A DNA stretch of 64,000 nucleotides from Arthrobacter sp. cf158 (GCF_900106835.1 NZ_FNNR01000005.1:140019-204018), one strand, 5' to 3'; positions 17,298 through 26,592 are shown, numbered from the stretch's first letter. Made by a program: numbers and translations. The notes: generated from the letters alone by a model not told the origin.

Positions 17298-17441
17298 CTA
17301 CGGCGAGAACGCGTCCTCCCAGTAGGGTATTCCATCTGCCAGCGCCTTTTTGATGCCTTCAAAGGCGGTGCGACCAAAGCCAAACTTTGGGGTCGGCTGA
17401 TGATGTCGAAGGCCAGTTTGTCCTGCGTCATATGCGGGCAT
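17298..17441 (-). CDS. Small frame directly after the aldolase gene
   Basis: This 47-codon frame begins with ATG immediately after the aldolase stop codon. Its C-terminal 30 residues (PKFGFGRTAFEGIKKALADG and IPYWEDAFSP) look like a genuine protein tail, whereas the first 15 look random. I read it as either a tiny gene or, more likely, the 3' remnant of a larger deleted enzyme gene. The family is not recognised. Confidence 0.3.
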   Translation of the reverse strand: MPAYDAGQTGLRHHQPTPKFGFGRTAFEGIKKALADGIPYWEDAFSP

Positions 17442-18473
17442 CTACGCGACGCGTGCGCCGGAGGCGAGTTGGACGGCGACGTCGACGATCATGTCTTCTT
17501 GTCCGCCTACGTAGCCGGCTTTGCCCACTTCTTCGAGGATTTGCCATGCAGGGATGCCGTAGCGCTCGGCGGCGCGTTCGGCGTGGATGAGGAAGGAGGA
17601 GTAGACCCCTGCGTATCCCTGCATGATGGACGCGCGATCCATGATGGGCATGCGGGTAATGATGCGTTTGACAAAGTCTTCGGCAACGGCCATTACGCCG
17701 TGGACGTCGACACCTGTGTGGATGTTCAGGCGTTCGAAGGCGGCGGCGAGGACTTCGGTGGGTGAGTTCCCGGCGCCGGCGCCGAGGGCCAGGAGCGTCC
17801 CGTCGATTTGCTGGGCTCCGGCGCGGGCGGCGTAGACGGAGTTTGCGACGCCGAAGGACAGGTTCTGGTGGCCGTGGAACCCGACTTGGGCGTCGGCGCC
17901 GAGTTCGGTCACGAGCGCGGAGACGCGTTCCGAGACGTCCTCGAGGATGAGGGCGCCGGCGGAGTCGACGACGTAGACGCATTGGCATCCTGCGTCGGCC
18001 ATGATGCGTGCCTGCTTGGCCAGGGTTTCCGGTGTCGTGCGGTGGGAGAGCATGAGGAAACCCACGGTTTCCATGCCGAGCTTGCGGGCTTTCTGGAAGT
18101 GCTGGATGGAGACGTCGGCTTCGGTGCAGTGCGTGGCGATGCGGGCCACGGACGCGCCGGCCTCGTGAGCCTGGTTCAAATCGTGGATGGTGCCCAGACC
18201 CGGGAGCATCAGGACCGCGATTTTGGCGTTCCTCGCTTCATCGACGGCGGCGCGGACCAGGTCCAGTTCCGGGGTCAGAGAGAACCCGTAGTTAAAGGAG
18301 GACCCGCCCAGCCCGTCACCGTGGGTGACTTCAATGACCTCGACCTTGGCCTCGTCCAGGGCCCGGACAATCGCACGGACATGTTCTTCCGTGAATTTGT
18401 GGCTCATGGCGTGGGAGCCGTCACGCAGGGTGGTGTCGGTCAGGCGGACGCGCAGGTGGTTTGTCGCGGTCAT
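17442..18473 (-). CDS. dmpG: 4-hydroxy-2-oxovalerate aldolase
   Basis: This 343-residue DRE-TIM-type metal-dependent aldolase cleaves 4-hydroxy-2-oxovalerate to pyruvate and acetaldehyde. The N-terminal [10 protein letters not shown] holds Arg17, Asp18 and His21, and the metal-binding His200/His202 pair lies in GFHGHQN. Length matches the BphI/DmpG/HsaF family. It lies 2 bases after the acetaldehyde dehydrogenase gene, and in this family the two form a channelling complex. GGAG lies just before the ATG. It is the last intact step of the lower meta-cleavage pathway here. Confidence 0.95.
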   Translation of the reverse strand: MTATNHLRVRLTDTTLRDGSHAMSHKFTEEHVRAIVRALDEAKVEVIEVTHGDGLGGSSFNYGFSLTPELDLVRAAVDEARNAKIAVLMLPGLGTIHDLNQAHEAGASVARIATHCTEADVSIQHFQKARKLGMETVGFLMLSHRTTPETLAKQARIMADAGCQCVYVVDSAGALILEDVSERVSALVTELGADAQVGFHGHQNLSFGVANSVYAARAGAQQIDGTLLALGAGAGNSPTEVLAAAFERLNIHTGVDVHGVMAVAEDFVKRIITRMPIMDRASIMQGYAGVYSSFLIHAERAAERYGIPAWQILEEVGKAGYVGGQEDMIVDVAVQLASGARVA

Positions 18474-18475
18474 GG

Positions 18476-19414
18476 TTATGCTCCTACGGGTGTTGGCAGG
18501 TTGGTGGCGTCCACGCGTTGTGCGAGCAGGTCAGCTGTCCGGGTCGCGGCGGAGGTGATGATGTCCAGGTTCCCGGCATATTCAGGCAGGTAGTCAGCAG
18601 CGCCCTTGACCTGGACCCAGACACCGACCCTGCCGTTGCCGTTCCAGTCCTCCCGGGGGGTGTCGAACTGGGGATCCACGCGCAGGGAGTAGCCGGGGAC
18701 GTAGTCCTGAATCTTGGTGACCGCGTCGTGGATCGCAGCCGTGATTTTGTCCTGCAGCTCGCCAGGTTCGGCGGCGTCGGCGGGAATCGCGGCGTAGACG
18801 GTGTTGCGCATGATCATGGGTGGTTCTACCGGGTTGATTATGATGATAGCCTTGCCGCGTTTGGCGCCGCCGACCTCTTCGAGGGCTTTGGCGGTGGTTT
18901 CGGTGAACTCGTCCACGTTGGCCCGGGTGCCGGGCCCGGCGGACTTGGAAGCGATCGAAGCGACGATCTCGGCGTAGTCCACGGGTACCACGGACGAGAT
19001 CGCGGCAACGATCGGGGTGGTGGCCTGCCCGGCGCAGGTAATCATGTTCACGTTCAGAACGTCCTCGAGCGCGTCCAGGTTCACCACCGGGCAGAGGTAC
19101 GGGCCAACCGCGGCCGGTGTCAGGTCGATCGCGTGGATCCCGGCGGCCTTGTACTTGGGGGCGTTGACCTCGTGCGCTTTCGCGGAGGTGCACTCGAAGA
19201 CGAAGTCAGGGAGCTCATCCTGGGCCAGGAGCCAGTCAACACCCTCGGCGGAGGTAGTGATGCCCAGCCGGGCGGCCCTGGCGAGCCCGTCGGAGGCTGG
19301 GTCCACGCCGATCATGTACTTGACTTCGACGTTGGTGCTGCGTCGCATAATTTTGAACATCAGGTCAGTACCGATGTTTCCTGAGCCGACGATGGCTGCT
19401 GTTTTCTTGGCCAT
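18476..19414 (-). CDS. Acetaldehyde dehydrogenase (acetylating)
   Basis: This 312-residue NAD-dependent enzyme converts acetaldehyde and CoA to acetyl-CoA. The Rossmann motif GSGNIG is at 11-15 and the catalytic cysteine is Cys127 in NMITCAGQ. The family is BphJ/DmpF/MhpF/HsaG, which pairs with the adjacent aldolase so acetaldehyde is channelled rather than released. It lies 9 bases after the hydratase gene and 2 bases before the aldolase gene in one operon. Confidence 0.95.
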   Translation of the reverse strand: MAKKTAAIVGSGNIGTDLMFKIMRRSTNVEVKYMIGVDPASDGLARAARLGITTSAEGVDWLLAQDELPDFVFECTSAKAHEVNAPKYKAAGIHAIDLTPAAVGPYLCPVVNLDALEDVLNVNMITCAGQATTPIVAAISSVVPVDYAEIVASIASKSAGPGTRANVDEFTETTAKALEEVGGAKRGKAIIIINPVEPPMIMRNTVYAAIPADAAEPGELQDKITAAIHDAVTKIQDYVPGYSLRVDPQFDTPREDWNGNGRVGVWVQVKGAADYLPEYAGNLDIITSAATRTADLLAQRVDATNLPTPVGA

Positions 19415-19423
19415 GGGGTGTCC

Positions 19424-20227
19424 TTAGTCTGTGAAGTGAATGGTCAGTGAGCCCAGCGGTCCGAAGTCCGCGGTCGCCGTGCTGTTGGCTACGACCGGCA
19501 TGGCCACCGTGAAGGAGCCGGGCAGGATCAGCTGGCCAGCCTCAAGGGCCACGCCCCGCTCGCCCAGCACATTGGCCAGCCAGGCCAACGGCGCAAGGGG
19601 GTGACCCATGACATCGGTGCCGGTGCCGGTGCCGGTGACTTCCCCGTCGATCACCAGTGAGCAGGTGACCTCCACAAGGGCTGCGGGATCGGCAGGGTCC
19701 AGCGCCAGCGGGTGTGCACCGACAGCGATAGCCCCGCAGGAGGCATTGTCGGCAATCGTGTCGACAAGTTTGATGTCCCAGTCCCTGATCCGGGAGTCAA
19801 TGATTTCGATGGCCGGGTAAAGGGCGCCTATGGCGGCCGCGGCCCGCTCCACCGTGATACCCGGGCCCTGAAGGGACTCTTTCAGCACAAAACCGAGTTC
19901 CGGTTCCACCTTGGGCTGAATGAACTGCGCCGCCGGAATTTGAGCTTCATCATGGTGCACCATGTCCTCAAAGAAGAACCCGAAGTCCGGGGAGTCCACC
20001 CCGAGCTGCTTCTGCATGGCCAAGGACGTCAAACCCACCTTCCGTCCCGCCAGCACCCGCCCGGTAGCGATGTGGTTTTCGAGCTGCGCAGTCTGGACGC
20101 TGTATGCATCGGCCAGCGTCATTCCCTCGAACCGGTCCCGTAACGGAGCTACGGGCACTAGCGACTGGGTTGCTTGGAGCAGTTCGTCAGCGAAACGCTC
20201 AAAGACGGTCTTTGCGGTGCGACTCAC
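19424..20227 (-). CDS. 2-keto-4-pentenoate hydratase
   Basis: This protein of about 267 residues belongs to the MhpD/BphH/HsaE family. It hydrates 2-hydroxypenta-2,4-dienoate to 4-hydroxy-2-oxovalerate. Family hallmarks include GRKVGLTS near residue 46, the metal-binding PEXG-type EPELGFVL segment and EIIDSRIRDW. I chose GTG 20227 because GGAGG lies 5 bases upstream. An ATG at 20239 would add four residues but has no Shine-Dalgarno. It sits between the C-C hydrolase and the aldehyde dehydrogenase genes, as in classical meta-cleavage operons. Confidence 0.93.
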   Translation of the reverse strand: MSRTAKTVFERFADELLQATQSLVPVAPLRDRFEGMTLADAYSVQTAQLENHIATGRVLAGRKVGLTSLAMQKQLGVDSPDFGFFFEDMVHHDEAQIPAAQFIQPKVEPELGFVLKESLQGPGITVERAAAAIGALYPAIEIIDSRIRDWDIKLVDTIADNASCGAIAVGAHPLALDPADPAALVEVTCSLVIDGEVTGTGTGTDVMGHPLAPLAWLANVLGERGVALEAGQLILPGSFTVAMPVVANSTATADFGPLGSLTIHFTD

Positions 20228-20314
20228 AGGAACCTCCATTCATGTTTTGATTTGCGGGTTGTGGAACGCCGAATTGAGACAGCTGAATCGCGCTGCGGCC
20301 CCGCAGGGCAGATG

Positions 20315-21226
20315 CTATGGCTGAGCAACAAATGAGGCCACGGTTCGGTTGAATTCATCGGCGTGCTCCAGTTGCACCCAATGGCCGCACCGGTTGATGA
20401 TCACCAGCCGGGCATTCTCGATGGCACCAACCAGGCGTAGCGAGTGCTCGATGTTCAGGACGCGATCGTCCCTGCCATGTATTAACAGGACAGGCACCTT
20501 GATCTGCGCGATCTCGTCCTGGCTGGCCGGCTTGAGGATGATCGGCAGGTGCTCGTCGAGGTCGGCAACGAAATTCTCTCGATGATGCGGATACTTCAGC
20601 GTATTTCGCGATCGTTCGATCGCAACGTCTTGCGAATTGCTGCCCGAATCGAAAGTCATGACGTCGACCAGTCGCGCCATGTTTTGCGGAGAGGGATCAC
20701 GGTAGGCCTGGAAGAGGACTTTTAAGCCCTCAGAGGGGCCATCGGCCGGACTGAACAACATGCGCTGACCGACCATTGCGGCCCCCATGGTTACCACGTG
20801 GGTGACACGCTCCGGATACCGGGCCGCGAACGCGAGTGAGGTAACCGCTCCCATTGAATTCCCGACGACGGCGACACGTTCAATTTTCAGTTTGTCGAGG
20901 ATTTCAACCAGGGTGGCTGCATGGTCGCGGTCGCGTACCCGCATCGGATGGGATTCACCCCAGCCAGGCATGTCGATGGCCAGGACCCGGAACTGACTGG
21001 ACAGCGCCATGATGTTCGGACCGAAGTTGCTCCATGCCGTCGCGCCGGGGCCGCTGCCGTGTAGAAGCACGAGCACTGGTCCTTGGCCTACATCGTGGTA
21101 GCGGATGTCTCCCGTAGACACCGTGATGTACTGTGTTGAGCTTCGCTCAAAGTTTGAAGTTGCCGTTCCAAGCATCTGATCATCTCTGCAAATTGCGGTG
21201 GTGGGATCTATGACTGCACGATTCAC
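20315..21226 (-). CDS. Meta-cleavage product C-C hydrolase (alpha/beta fold)
   Basis: This protein of about 303 residues has the oxyanion loop HGSGPGA (56-62), nucleophile Ser124 in GNSMGA, an Asp at about 253 and His282 in CGHWVQLEH. The GSGPGA motif is typical of BphD/MhpC/HsaD enzymes, which hydrolyse the vinylogous diketone made by extradiol cleavage into 2-hydroxypenta-2,4-dienoate plus a side-chain acid. Its presence implies that the catechol has a carbon side chain. GTG 21226 overlaps the luciferase-like gene's stop. An ATG at 21175 is an alternative start. Confidence 0.9.
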   Translation of the reverse strand: MNRAVIDPTTAICRDDQMLGTATSNFERSSTQYITVSTGDIRYHDVGQGPVLVLLHGSGPGATAWSNFGPNIMALSSQFRVLAIDMPGWGESHPMRVRDRDHAATLVEILDKLKIERVAVVGNSMGAVTSLAFAARYPERVTHVVTMGAAMVGQRMLFSPADGPSEGLKVLFQAYRDPSPQNMARLVDVMTFDSGSNSQDVAIERSRNTLKYPHHRENFVADLDEHLPIILKPASQDEIAQIKVPVLLIHGRDDRVLNIEHSLRLVGAIENARLVIINRCGHWVQLEHADEFNRTVASFVAQP

Positions 21227-22365
21227 GCCACGGCCCCCACAGGCGAGGCCTTCTTTGCCAGTTCTGCATTTACAGCGGGCACCACTTCCTCAGCCAGCAG
21301 CTGCATGGAGCGGAACCATCGGTCCTTGTCCTCCTCGTAGTCGACGCCTTCCATGAGAAGCGTGCCGAAGCCACCGGTTTCCTCCTGCATACGGAGCAGC
21401 TGCTCGGTCACCGTTTCGACCGATCCGATGAGGAACTGCTGCCGCAGGAGATACTCGAGGTCAATATCAGCGGCATTGACGGCGTCGTCGTGTTTCCAGT
21501 TCTCGCTGTAGCCCAGGAACTTGAAAATGGGGAGAAGGAATTCGTTGAGGAACTCGCCGAAGTACCCATTGCGAGCCATATCAAGGGCTTCCTCGTCGGT
21601 GTCAGCGACCACGACCTCGCGGGCAATACGCCAGTTGTTCCGGTCTGCTGTGCGTCCACGGCTTTCGGCCGCGGCACTGTATGTATCCCACTGGCCGGCC
21701 ATGAAGCGTGTGTTCATGCCCAGCGAAATCGGGAGCAATCCTTCCTCTCCTGCCCACTTCAGGGTGGCCGAGTTTGCACTCAGGCCTGCGACAGCGATAG
21801 GAGGGTGGGGTTGCTGGTAGGGCTTCAGGTGGTTGCCGAGCGTACCGGGGACGGCAGCGAAAGCGTCCGCGTCGACCTTCTCACAGGTCCAGAACTCGCC
21901 CTCGAAGCGCCATGGTCCCTCCTCAGTCCAGTACTTTCGCATGATTTCCAGCCCCTCGGCTGCCTTCCGCCGGTGCTCGCCTGTGGACATGTCGATGCCG
22001 AACATCTGCGCGTCTGTAGGAGTTCCGCCCGACCCGATTCCAACCATGTAGCGCCCCTCGAACAGTTGGTCCTGGTAGGAGATGCGCGCTGCGAGTTCTG
22101 CGGGGTGATGGAAACCGGGAACGTGGGCCCCAGCCGCCAACACAATCTGTTTGGTCTCACGCAATGCGGCTTGGATCAACAGGTCGGGCGACGGAAGCGG
22201 TTCCCAGAGGTTCGTGAAGTGTTCTCCCACCCACGCTTCCGAAAAGCCCAAACGGTCAGCCGTCTTGATCATCTCAAGGTCCCATTCGAAGCCCTTCTTG
22301 TATCCGCCGGGGGCCTGGGATTGTGATGGACGGTGGCCCGTCATGAGGAAAAGTCCGAGCTTCAT
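21223..22365 (-). CDS. Luciferase-like (LLM) flavin-dependent monooxygenase, copy 1
   Basis: This 380-residue TIM-barrel monooxygenase of the bacterial luciferase superfamily would use reduced FMN supplied by the reductase encoded just upstream. Family features include the LGFSEAWVGEHF segment near residue 40, the FHHPAELAARISYQDQL stretch and the EGRYMVGIGSGG loop. It is clearly paralogous to the copy at 28510-29637. Enzymes of this family perform hydroxylation, Baeyer-Villiger oxidation or C-N/C-S cleavage, and the specific reaction cannot be read from sequence. AAAGGAGAG precedes the ATG in the same context as the flavin reductase gene. Confidence 0.88.
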   Translation of the reverse strand: MKLGLFLMTGHRPSQSQAPGGYKKGFEWDLEMIKTADRLGFSEAWVGEHFTNLWEPLPSPDLLIQAALRETKQIVLAAGAHVPGFHHPAELAARISYQDQLFEGRYMVGIGSGGTPTDAQMFGIDMSTGEHRRKAAEGLEIMRKYWTEEGPWRFEGEFWTCEKVDADAFAAVPGTLGNHLKPYQQPHPPIAVAGLSANSATLKWAGEEGLLPISLGMNTRFMAGQWDTYSAAAESRGRTADRNNWRIAREVVVADTDEEALDMARNGYFGEFLNEFLLPIFKFLGYSENWKHDDAVNAADIDLEYLLRQQFLIGSVETVTEQLLRMQEETGGFGTLLMEGVDYEEDKDRWFRSMQLLAEEVVPAVNAELAKKASPVGAVA

Positions 22366-22464
22366 GATTCTCTCCTTTGAGTGGTGCTGCTGGGTTTGTT
22401 GTCCGGTGTGCCGGTGGCCCGGCGCTCAAGGCCGCAGGGAAGCAATCGGCGTGAGCTGGTAAAG

Positions 22465-23010
22465 CTACGACGCGGCGATTGAGTCTGGCTTTGCAAGGCC
22501 CCTGAAACCCGCGCCATGCCAGATGAGCGGCTCATTGTCCGACACCCCCATCTGTGTAACTTTGAGGAGTGCTATCCAGTGGTCACCCGCGTCCAGTTCG
22601 TTGTAAAGCACGCATTCGAACCAAAGCGAAGCGTCCTCGATGTACACCGCGCCGGAGTCGTCCACCTCGACGGCAACTTCTTCGAAGCGGGCAGCCCTGT
22701 CCTTGCTTGCGAGCTGACGCGTAAGGCTTCCTTGACCCTGGCTGAATACGGAAGCGCCAACTGACTGACTGTTCTTGATCCAGGTCCACGTCTCGGACGT
22801 TTTTTGCACAGCGACGGCCACCAAACAGGGTTCTAGTGAGACCCCCACCATGAACGAAGAAGCGACAAGGGCATGCTTCTGGCCGTCCTGTTCAGTGGCA
22901 AGCACAACCACACCTGAGGGGAACTGCGCAAAGGTCTTGCGTACGAACATCGGATCACCATCCCCGGTGTGCAATTTCGACTTCTTTGTCCTGGACGTAG
23001 TCATCGTCAT
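22465..23010 (-). CDS. Flavin reductase (FMN partner of LLM monooxygenases)
   Basis: This protein of about 181 residues is of the HpaC/flavin reductase-like fold: FAQFPSGVVVLATEQ near the N-terminus, SLEPCLVAVAVQKTS, and the IWHGAGFRGL end with the usual W/G-x-G-x-F. It would deliver reduced FMN to the luciferase-like monooxygenases. ATG 23010 is preferred over an in-frame upstream codon because AAAGGAGAG lies 5 bases before it. It is the first gene of the leftward operon LLM1-hydrolase-hydratase-dehydrogenase-aldolase, behind a dyad operator candidate at 23101-23128. Confidence 0.9.
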   Translation of the reverse strand: MTMTTSRTKKSKLHTGDGDPMFVRKTFAQFPSGVVVLATEQDGQKHALVASSFMVGVSLEPCLVAVAVQKTSETWTWIKNSQSVGASVFSQGQGSLTRQLASKDRAARFEEVAVEVDDSGAVYIEDASLWFECVLYNELDAGDHWIALLKVTQMGVSDNEPLIWHGAGFRGLAKPDSIAAS

Positions 23011-23100
23011 TGTTCTCTCCTTTGAGTTCAGCAACCGTGGAAGGCTCGGCCGTCCGTCGACGGGCGTGTCGACAGCTTCAGGCTCGCATGGGCCAGGAAA

Positions 23101-23128
23101 GTCGACTAGACGGCGATTTCGTATCGCC
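23101..23128 (-). promoter_or_regulatory. Operator candidate upstream of the flavin reductase operon
   Basis: GGCGAT-N5-ATCGCC at 23112-23128 is a perfect dyad. It is embedded in CTAGACGGCGA, which recurs upstream of the FAD hydroxylase operon (31651-31680). It lies about 100 bases before the flavin reductase ATG and about 150 before the rightward reductase gene, so it could control one or both. A regulator binding both operon heads, most simply the LysR protein encoded in between, is inferred. Confidence 0.5.
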
Positions 23129-23276
23129 CTGCAACCGCGCGCGTATCACGATGGTGCCACCGTTCTGATATCCCGGCTGATCCGATAGAAGTATTGGACG
23201 CGCTCTTCCTCCCACCAGAGAATCAACTAAGGCTGGCAATGCCGCTGGCCAGATTCAAGGTGGAAGGACGTGGATC

Positions 23277-24287
23277 ATGGCGCACCGACCAAATCGTCAA
23301 ATCATCCTGGCAAAGCGACCGAGCGGAATACCTCGGCCGGAACACTTCGCCATTAAGCAGTCGACTATCGGCGATCCAGGGCCGGGCCAACTCCTCGTCA
23401 GAAACCAATACCTGTCTGTGGACCCTGCCATGCGTGGCTGGGTCAGCATGGAGAAAAATTACGCGGCACCTGTCCCCATCGGAGGCGTGATGCGAGCATC
23501 AGCCGTCGGCACCGTCGTCGCGAGCAACCAGACCAGACTTCAGCCCGGTGACCAAGTGGTCGGCCGCTTCGGCTGGCAGGAATACTCGCTCGTTTCCGAA
23601 ACCGACGATGTGCGCAGGGTCAACACCTCGGTGCCCGCCTCCCTTGCACTGGGTGTGCTCGGTGCCAACGGGATCACCGCGTGGCTGGGGTTATTTGGTG
23701 TTGGCTTTCCGCTTCCGGGTGAACTCGTCGTTGTCTCTACGGCGGCCGGGGCGGTGGGTTCTGTCGTCGGGCAACTGGCCCGGCTGGCGGGGTGCCGCAC
23801 CGTCGGCATAACAGGCAGCCAGCGGAAGGTGGATGTTTGCGTTGACGAATACGGCTTCGACGTGGCGTTGAACTACCGCACACCTGAGTTCGAAGCGGAG
23901 CTTGAAAATGCATGCAGGGATGGCGTCGGCGTGTTTTTCGACAACACGAGCGGGCCTATCAGTGATTCGGTTTTGCAGCACCTGGCACATGGCGCCCGTG
24001 TGGTGGTCTGCGGAACGGCAGCCATCGAGTCGTGGGATTCATGGCCCCTGGGCCCGCGCGTTCACCGGCATCTCCTCACGAAGGGTGCCAGCATGACTGG
24101 ATTCCTCCTTCAGGACCATGCACATGAGTCTGAGGAAGTCCTCGCCCGCCTCGTCCCTCTTCTGGCCAGTGGCGCGATACGATACCACGAACATGTCCTC
24201 GACGGGCTGGAGAGTGCCCCGGGGGCGGTAAGTCTGCTTTACGCCGGCGGCAACACCGGAAAAATGATCATCCGGCTCCCGGACTAA
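23277..24287 (+). CDS. NADPH-dependent medium-chain reductase (CurA/PTGR-like)
   Basis: This 336-residue zinc-independent medium-chain dehydrogenase/reductase has an N-terminal QYLSVDPAMRGW motif (about 46-57) typical of the leukotriene B4 dehydrogenase/CurA group. The NADP-binding AGAVGSVVGQLA segment is near residue 160. These enzymes reduce the double bond of alpha,beta-unsaturated ketones or aldehydes. It is the only rightward gene in the meta-cleavage cluster, divergent from the flavin reductase operon and convergent with the LysR gene. It could reduce an enone intermediate made upstream of ring aromatisation. The substrate is unknown. Confidence 0.88.
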   Translation: MAHRPNRQIILAKRPSGIPRPEHFAIKQSTIGDPGPGQLLVRNQYLSVDPAMRGWVSMEKNYAAPVPIGGVMRASAVGTVVASNQTRLQPGDQVVGRFGWQEYSLVSETDDVRRVNTSVPASLALGVLGANGITAWLGLFGVGFPLPGELVVVSTAAGAVGSVVGQLARLAGCRTVGITGSQRKVDVCVDEYGFDVALNYRTPEFEAELENACRDGVGVFFDNTSGPISDSVLQHLAHGARVVVCGTAAIESWDSWPLGPRVHRHLLTKGASMTGFLLQDHAHESEEVLARLVPLLASGAIRYHEHVLDGLESAPGAVSLLYAGGNTGKMIIRLPD

Positions 24288-24312
24288 CCGCGTGGGCCCC
24301 AAGTGGCAATCC

Positions 24313-25236
24313 CTAGACCAGGAGTTTCCCCTCTGGGAGAAGGTGTATATGCCGCCCCGCCGCTGCTGCAACGACCTCGATCACATTCTGCGTCATCCGC
24401 CGGGTATCTGAACGACGGTAGGCGACGGCGAATACCGACGGCGACAGGCCTTCAACCTCGAGAGAACGGACGCCCGCCGATGGCGACAGCCGTGTCGTCG
24501 ACTTCGACATAGTTATGGCAGCATTGCTGGTTGTCAGCGCGAGTTGGGCGCCTGACACCGTGCGCACCGGCCCAGTAGAGGCGTCGAGAAGCGAACCGCC
24601 CCTTAGGTCGTCCAGCTGCCATGTCTTGGCCCACTCGGGCGGAGCAGACAGGCCGAGCATCGGTAAGCACAGCACCTCGTCTGCAGTCAATTGCCCGGCC
24701 TCAGCCAGCGGGTGCTGGCTGCCGACGATCAGGCACCGGGGCTCTTGGGCGATGGGGAGAACCACAAATTCTGTGCCGGAAATTGGGGGACGGACGAAAG
24801 CAATATCAACCTCGCCGGTGCGCAATGCCTCTACCTGGTCGATAAACGTCGTCTCGTGAAGGACGATTTCCGCGCCCTCGAATCCGTTGCGAAGGGCTTG
24901 AATGATCGGCGAGGTGAGCTCACCGGCAGCAAGTTCCCCGTTCAACACGGCCACCCTAAGAATTGTCTTATGAACGCCAACGCTGTTCCGCACGGCGTCG
25001 CGCACTGAATCGACCTGTGCCAGAATCTCGCGGGCGCGATCAACAAACGCCCAACCCGCCTGCGTCGGAATTACTCCTCGGGTGCTTCGTTCGAAAAGCT
25101 TCACGCCCAGCTCGGACTCCAACTGCTGGACAGCAGTGGAGAGGGGTGGTTGTGCGGTGTAGAGCCGGCGTGCGGCTGGGCGGAAGCCGCCTTCCTCGGC
25201 CACAGCAATCACATATCGGAGCTGCCGTAGGTCCAT
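24313..25236 (-). CDS. LysR-family transcriptional regulator
   Basis: This 307-residue protein has an N-terminal winged helix (MDLRQLRYVIAVAEEGGF, then AARRLYTAQPPLSTAVQQLE at about 20-39) and a C-terminal effector-binding domain. It is the only regulator inside the meta-cleavage cluster and probably responds to an aromatic or pathway intermediate. It ends 26 bases from the convergent reductase gene. A dyad ATCGG-N3-CCGAT and a CTAGACG element lie just upstream of its start, consistent with autoregulation. The last 60 residues are typical in length, so the gene looks intact. Confidence 0.92.
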   Translation of the reverse strand: MDLRQLRYVIAVAEEGGFRPAARRLYTAQPPLSTAVQQLESELGVKLFERSTRGVIPTQAGWAFVDRAREILAQVDSVRDAVRNSVGVHKTILRVAVLNGELAAGELTSPIIQALRNGFEGAEIVLHETTFIDQVEALRTGEVDIAFVRPPISGTEFVVLPIAQEPRCLIVGSQHPLAEAGQLTADEVLCLPMLGLSAPPEWAKTWQLDDLRGGSLLDASTGPVRTVSGAQLALTTSNAAITMSKSTTRLSPSAGVRSLEVEGLSPSVFAVAYRRSDTRRMTQNVIEVVAAAAGRHIHLLPEGKLLV

Positions 25237-25263
25237 GTTTGATTCCTTCTGTATGAACGTCTG

Positions 25264-25303
25264 ATCGGCAACCGATATGACCTCATCATCAAGGCCCTAG
25301 ACG
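25264..25303 (-). promoter_or_regulatory. Probable LysR autoregulatory region
   Basis: ATCGG-CAA-CCGAT (25264-25276) lies 28 bases upstream of the LysR start. CTAGACG at 25297-25303 matches the core element found in front of the two catabolic operons. The combination suggests one regulator acting at all three places. Confidence 0.4.
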
Positions 25304-25360
25304 TTGCGGGAATATATCACAGATAGTGGCACCTATGCTGCATGGGCCAGCAGGCAGCCA

Positions 25361-25849
25361 TCAATTTGAGCGTAGTTGGGCGCCTCGGGTTGCATTGTCC
25401 GATACGTGCCCCGTCGCACCGAGTACCGAGTCAAGCCAGTACACCCGGTTTGCGAAACGTTTGATCTTGCCCACAGAAGTCCACCGGTAGGCGTCATGCT
25501 CCCAATCAATTCTCAATTGACGCGTGCTTGAGATCGCTACGAACGTGTGAATCATCCAGGGCAATTGCTGATTATCAATAACAATGAGCTTTTGTCCTTG
25601 ACGAAACTCGAGCAAGTCTTCCATTTGGAGACCCGTTTCTTCCAGGAGTTCCTGCGCAGCTTGTTGATGGGGAGACGCTCCTTCTTCCATGAACCCGGTA
25701 ATGCAGTGCCAAAGGCCTTGGTCGTGACCAAGTCGGTGGCTTCTCTTGAACAGGGCGAGCTTTCCCCGCCATTCAACGACAACGGCTATGACGGTGCGGG
25801 ATTGCGGGATGGCCGGCGCATCCCACGAAGTAGTCGCAGTATTGCTCAT
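25361..25849 (-). CDS. Nudix hydrolase-like protein
   Basis: This protein of about 162 residues has a Nudix fold. The Nudix box region GFMEEG...QELLEETGL keeps the E-L-L-E-E-T-G-L core, but the first conserved Glu is Ala and the conserved Arg is Gln. Catalysis could be altered or lost. ATG 25849 is preferred over the TTG at 25954 that overlaps the preceding gene, because the extra 35 residues are not family-like. It lies between the CoA-transferase and LysR genes. Possible roles are ADP-ribose/NADH clearance or sensing. No substrate is evident. Confidence 0.8.
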   Translation of the reverse strand: MSNTATTSWDAPAIPQSRTVIAVVVEWRGKLALFKRSHRLGHDQGLWHCITGFMEEGASPHQQAAQELLEETGLQMEDLLEFRQGQKLIVIDNQQLPWMIHTFVAISSTRQLRIDWEHDAYRWTSVGKIKRFANRVYWLDSVLGATGHVSDNATRGAQLRSN

Positions 25850-25950
25850 GCAGTTCCCTTGGCCAGGGTGGATCATGCGGGACATTGAGTGCGGCACATC
25901 TGTCGGGACGCAGGTGTCTTCCTGATCCCTAGAGGCGCGCCCTTGAGTTG

Positions 25951-26592
25951 TCAATCGTGCAATTTCAGCCCGGTCCTGGCTTCAAGGTCATGTGGGCTTA
26001 ACCCCCCGAATATCTCACGCACACGGAAGCCATGCCGCGTCACGTCAAAAATGGCGTGGTCGGTATAGATACGCTTGACGCAGCGTGGGGCCGTCAGTGG
26101 GTATGAGCACGTGTTGACGAGCTTCGGTTCACCAGATCTGGCAAAGAGGTCAGTCATGACGTAGACCTCTTTCGCGCCCACAGCCAGGTCCATGGCCCCA
26201 CCGACGGCAGGTACAGCGCCGGGCTGCCCTGTCGACCAGTTAGCGAGGTCGCCGTTTTCGGAAACCTGAAATGCGCCTAGGACACATAAATCCAGATGCC
26301 CTCCGCGCATCATCGCGAATGAGTCGGCATGATGGAAATAGGCTGCACCGGCTCTCTCGGTGACCGGCTGCTTCCCGGCGTTGATAAGGTCGGGATCCAG
26401 CCGCCGGGCTGACGGCGCAGGCCCCATGCCGAGCATCCCGTTTTCCGTATGAAAAATGATTTCCCGACCCTCAGGGATGAAATTCGCCACCAGGGTGGGC
26501 GCCCCTATGCCGAGATTGACGACGGCCCCTTCGGGAATGTCCTCAGCGATGCGAGCTGCGAGTTCCTCGCGGGTGGGCAGGCGTCTCAACAT
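25951..26592 (-). CDS. 3-oxoacid CoA-transferase, subunit B
   Basis: This 213-residue protein is the beta subunit of a family I CoA-transferase (PcaJ/ScoB type). The catalytic glutamate is within the FHTENGMLGMGP segment, about residue 50, which forms the glutamyl-CoA intermediate. It transfers CoA from succinyl-CoA or acetyl-CoA to an organic acid. Its ATG overlaps the subunit A stop by 7 bases, so the two are coupled. In this cluster it could activate the acid released by the C-C hydrolase. Confidence 0.93.
   Translation of the reverse strand: MLRRLPTREELAARIAEDIPEGAVVNLGIGAPTLVANFIPEGREIIFHTENGMLGMGPAPSARRLDPDLINAGKQPVTERAGAAYFHHADSFAMMRGGHLDLCVLGAFQVSENGDLANWSTGQPGAVPAVGGAMDLAVGAKEVYVMTDLFARSGEPKLVNTCSYPLTAPRCVKRIYTDHAIFDVTRHGFRVREIFGGLSPHDLEARTGLKLHD

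Noticed and set aside
17808..19384. Long rightward frames opposite the aldolase and acetaldehyde dehydrogenase genes
   Set aside because: They are antisense shadows caused by high GC codon use. The minus-strand genes have catalytic motifs and operon spacing.
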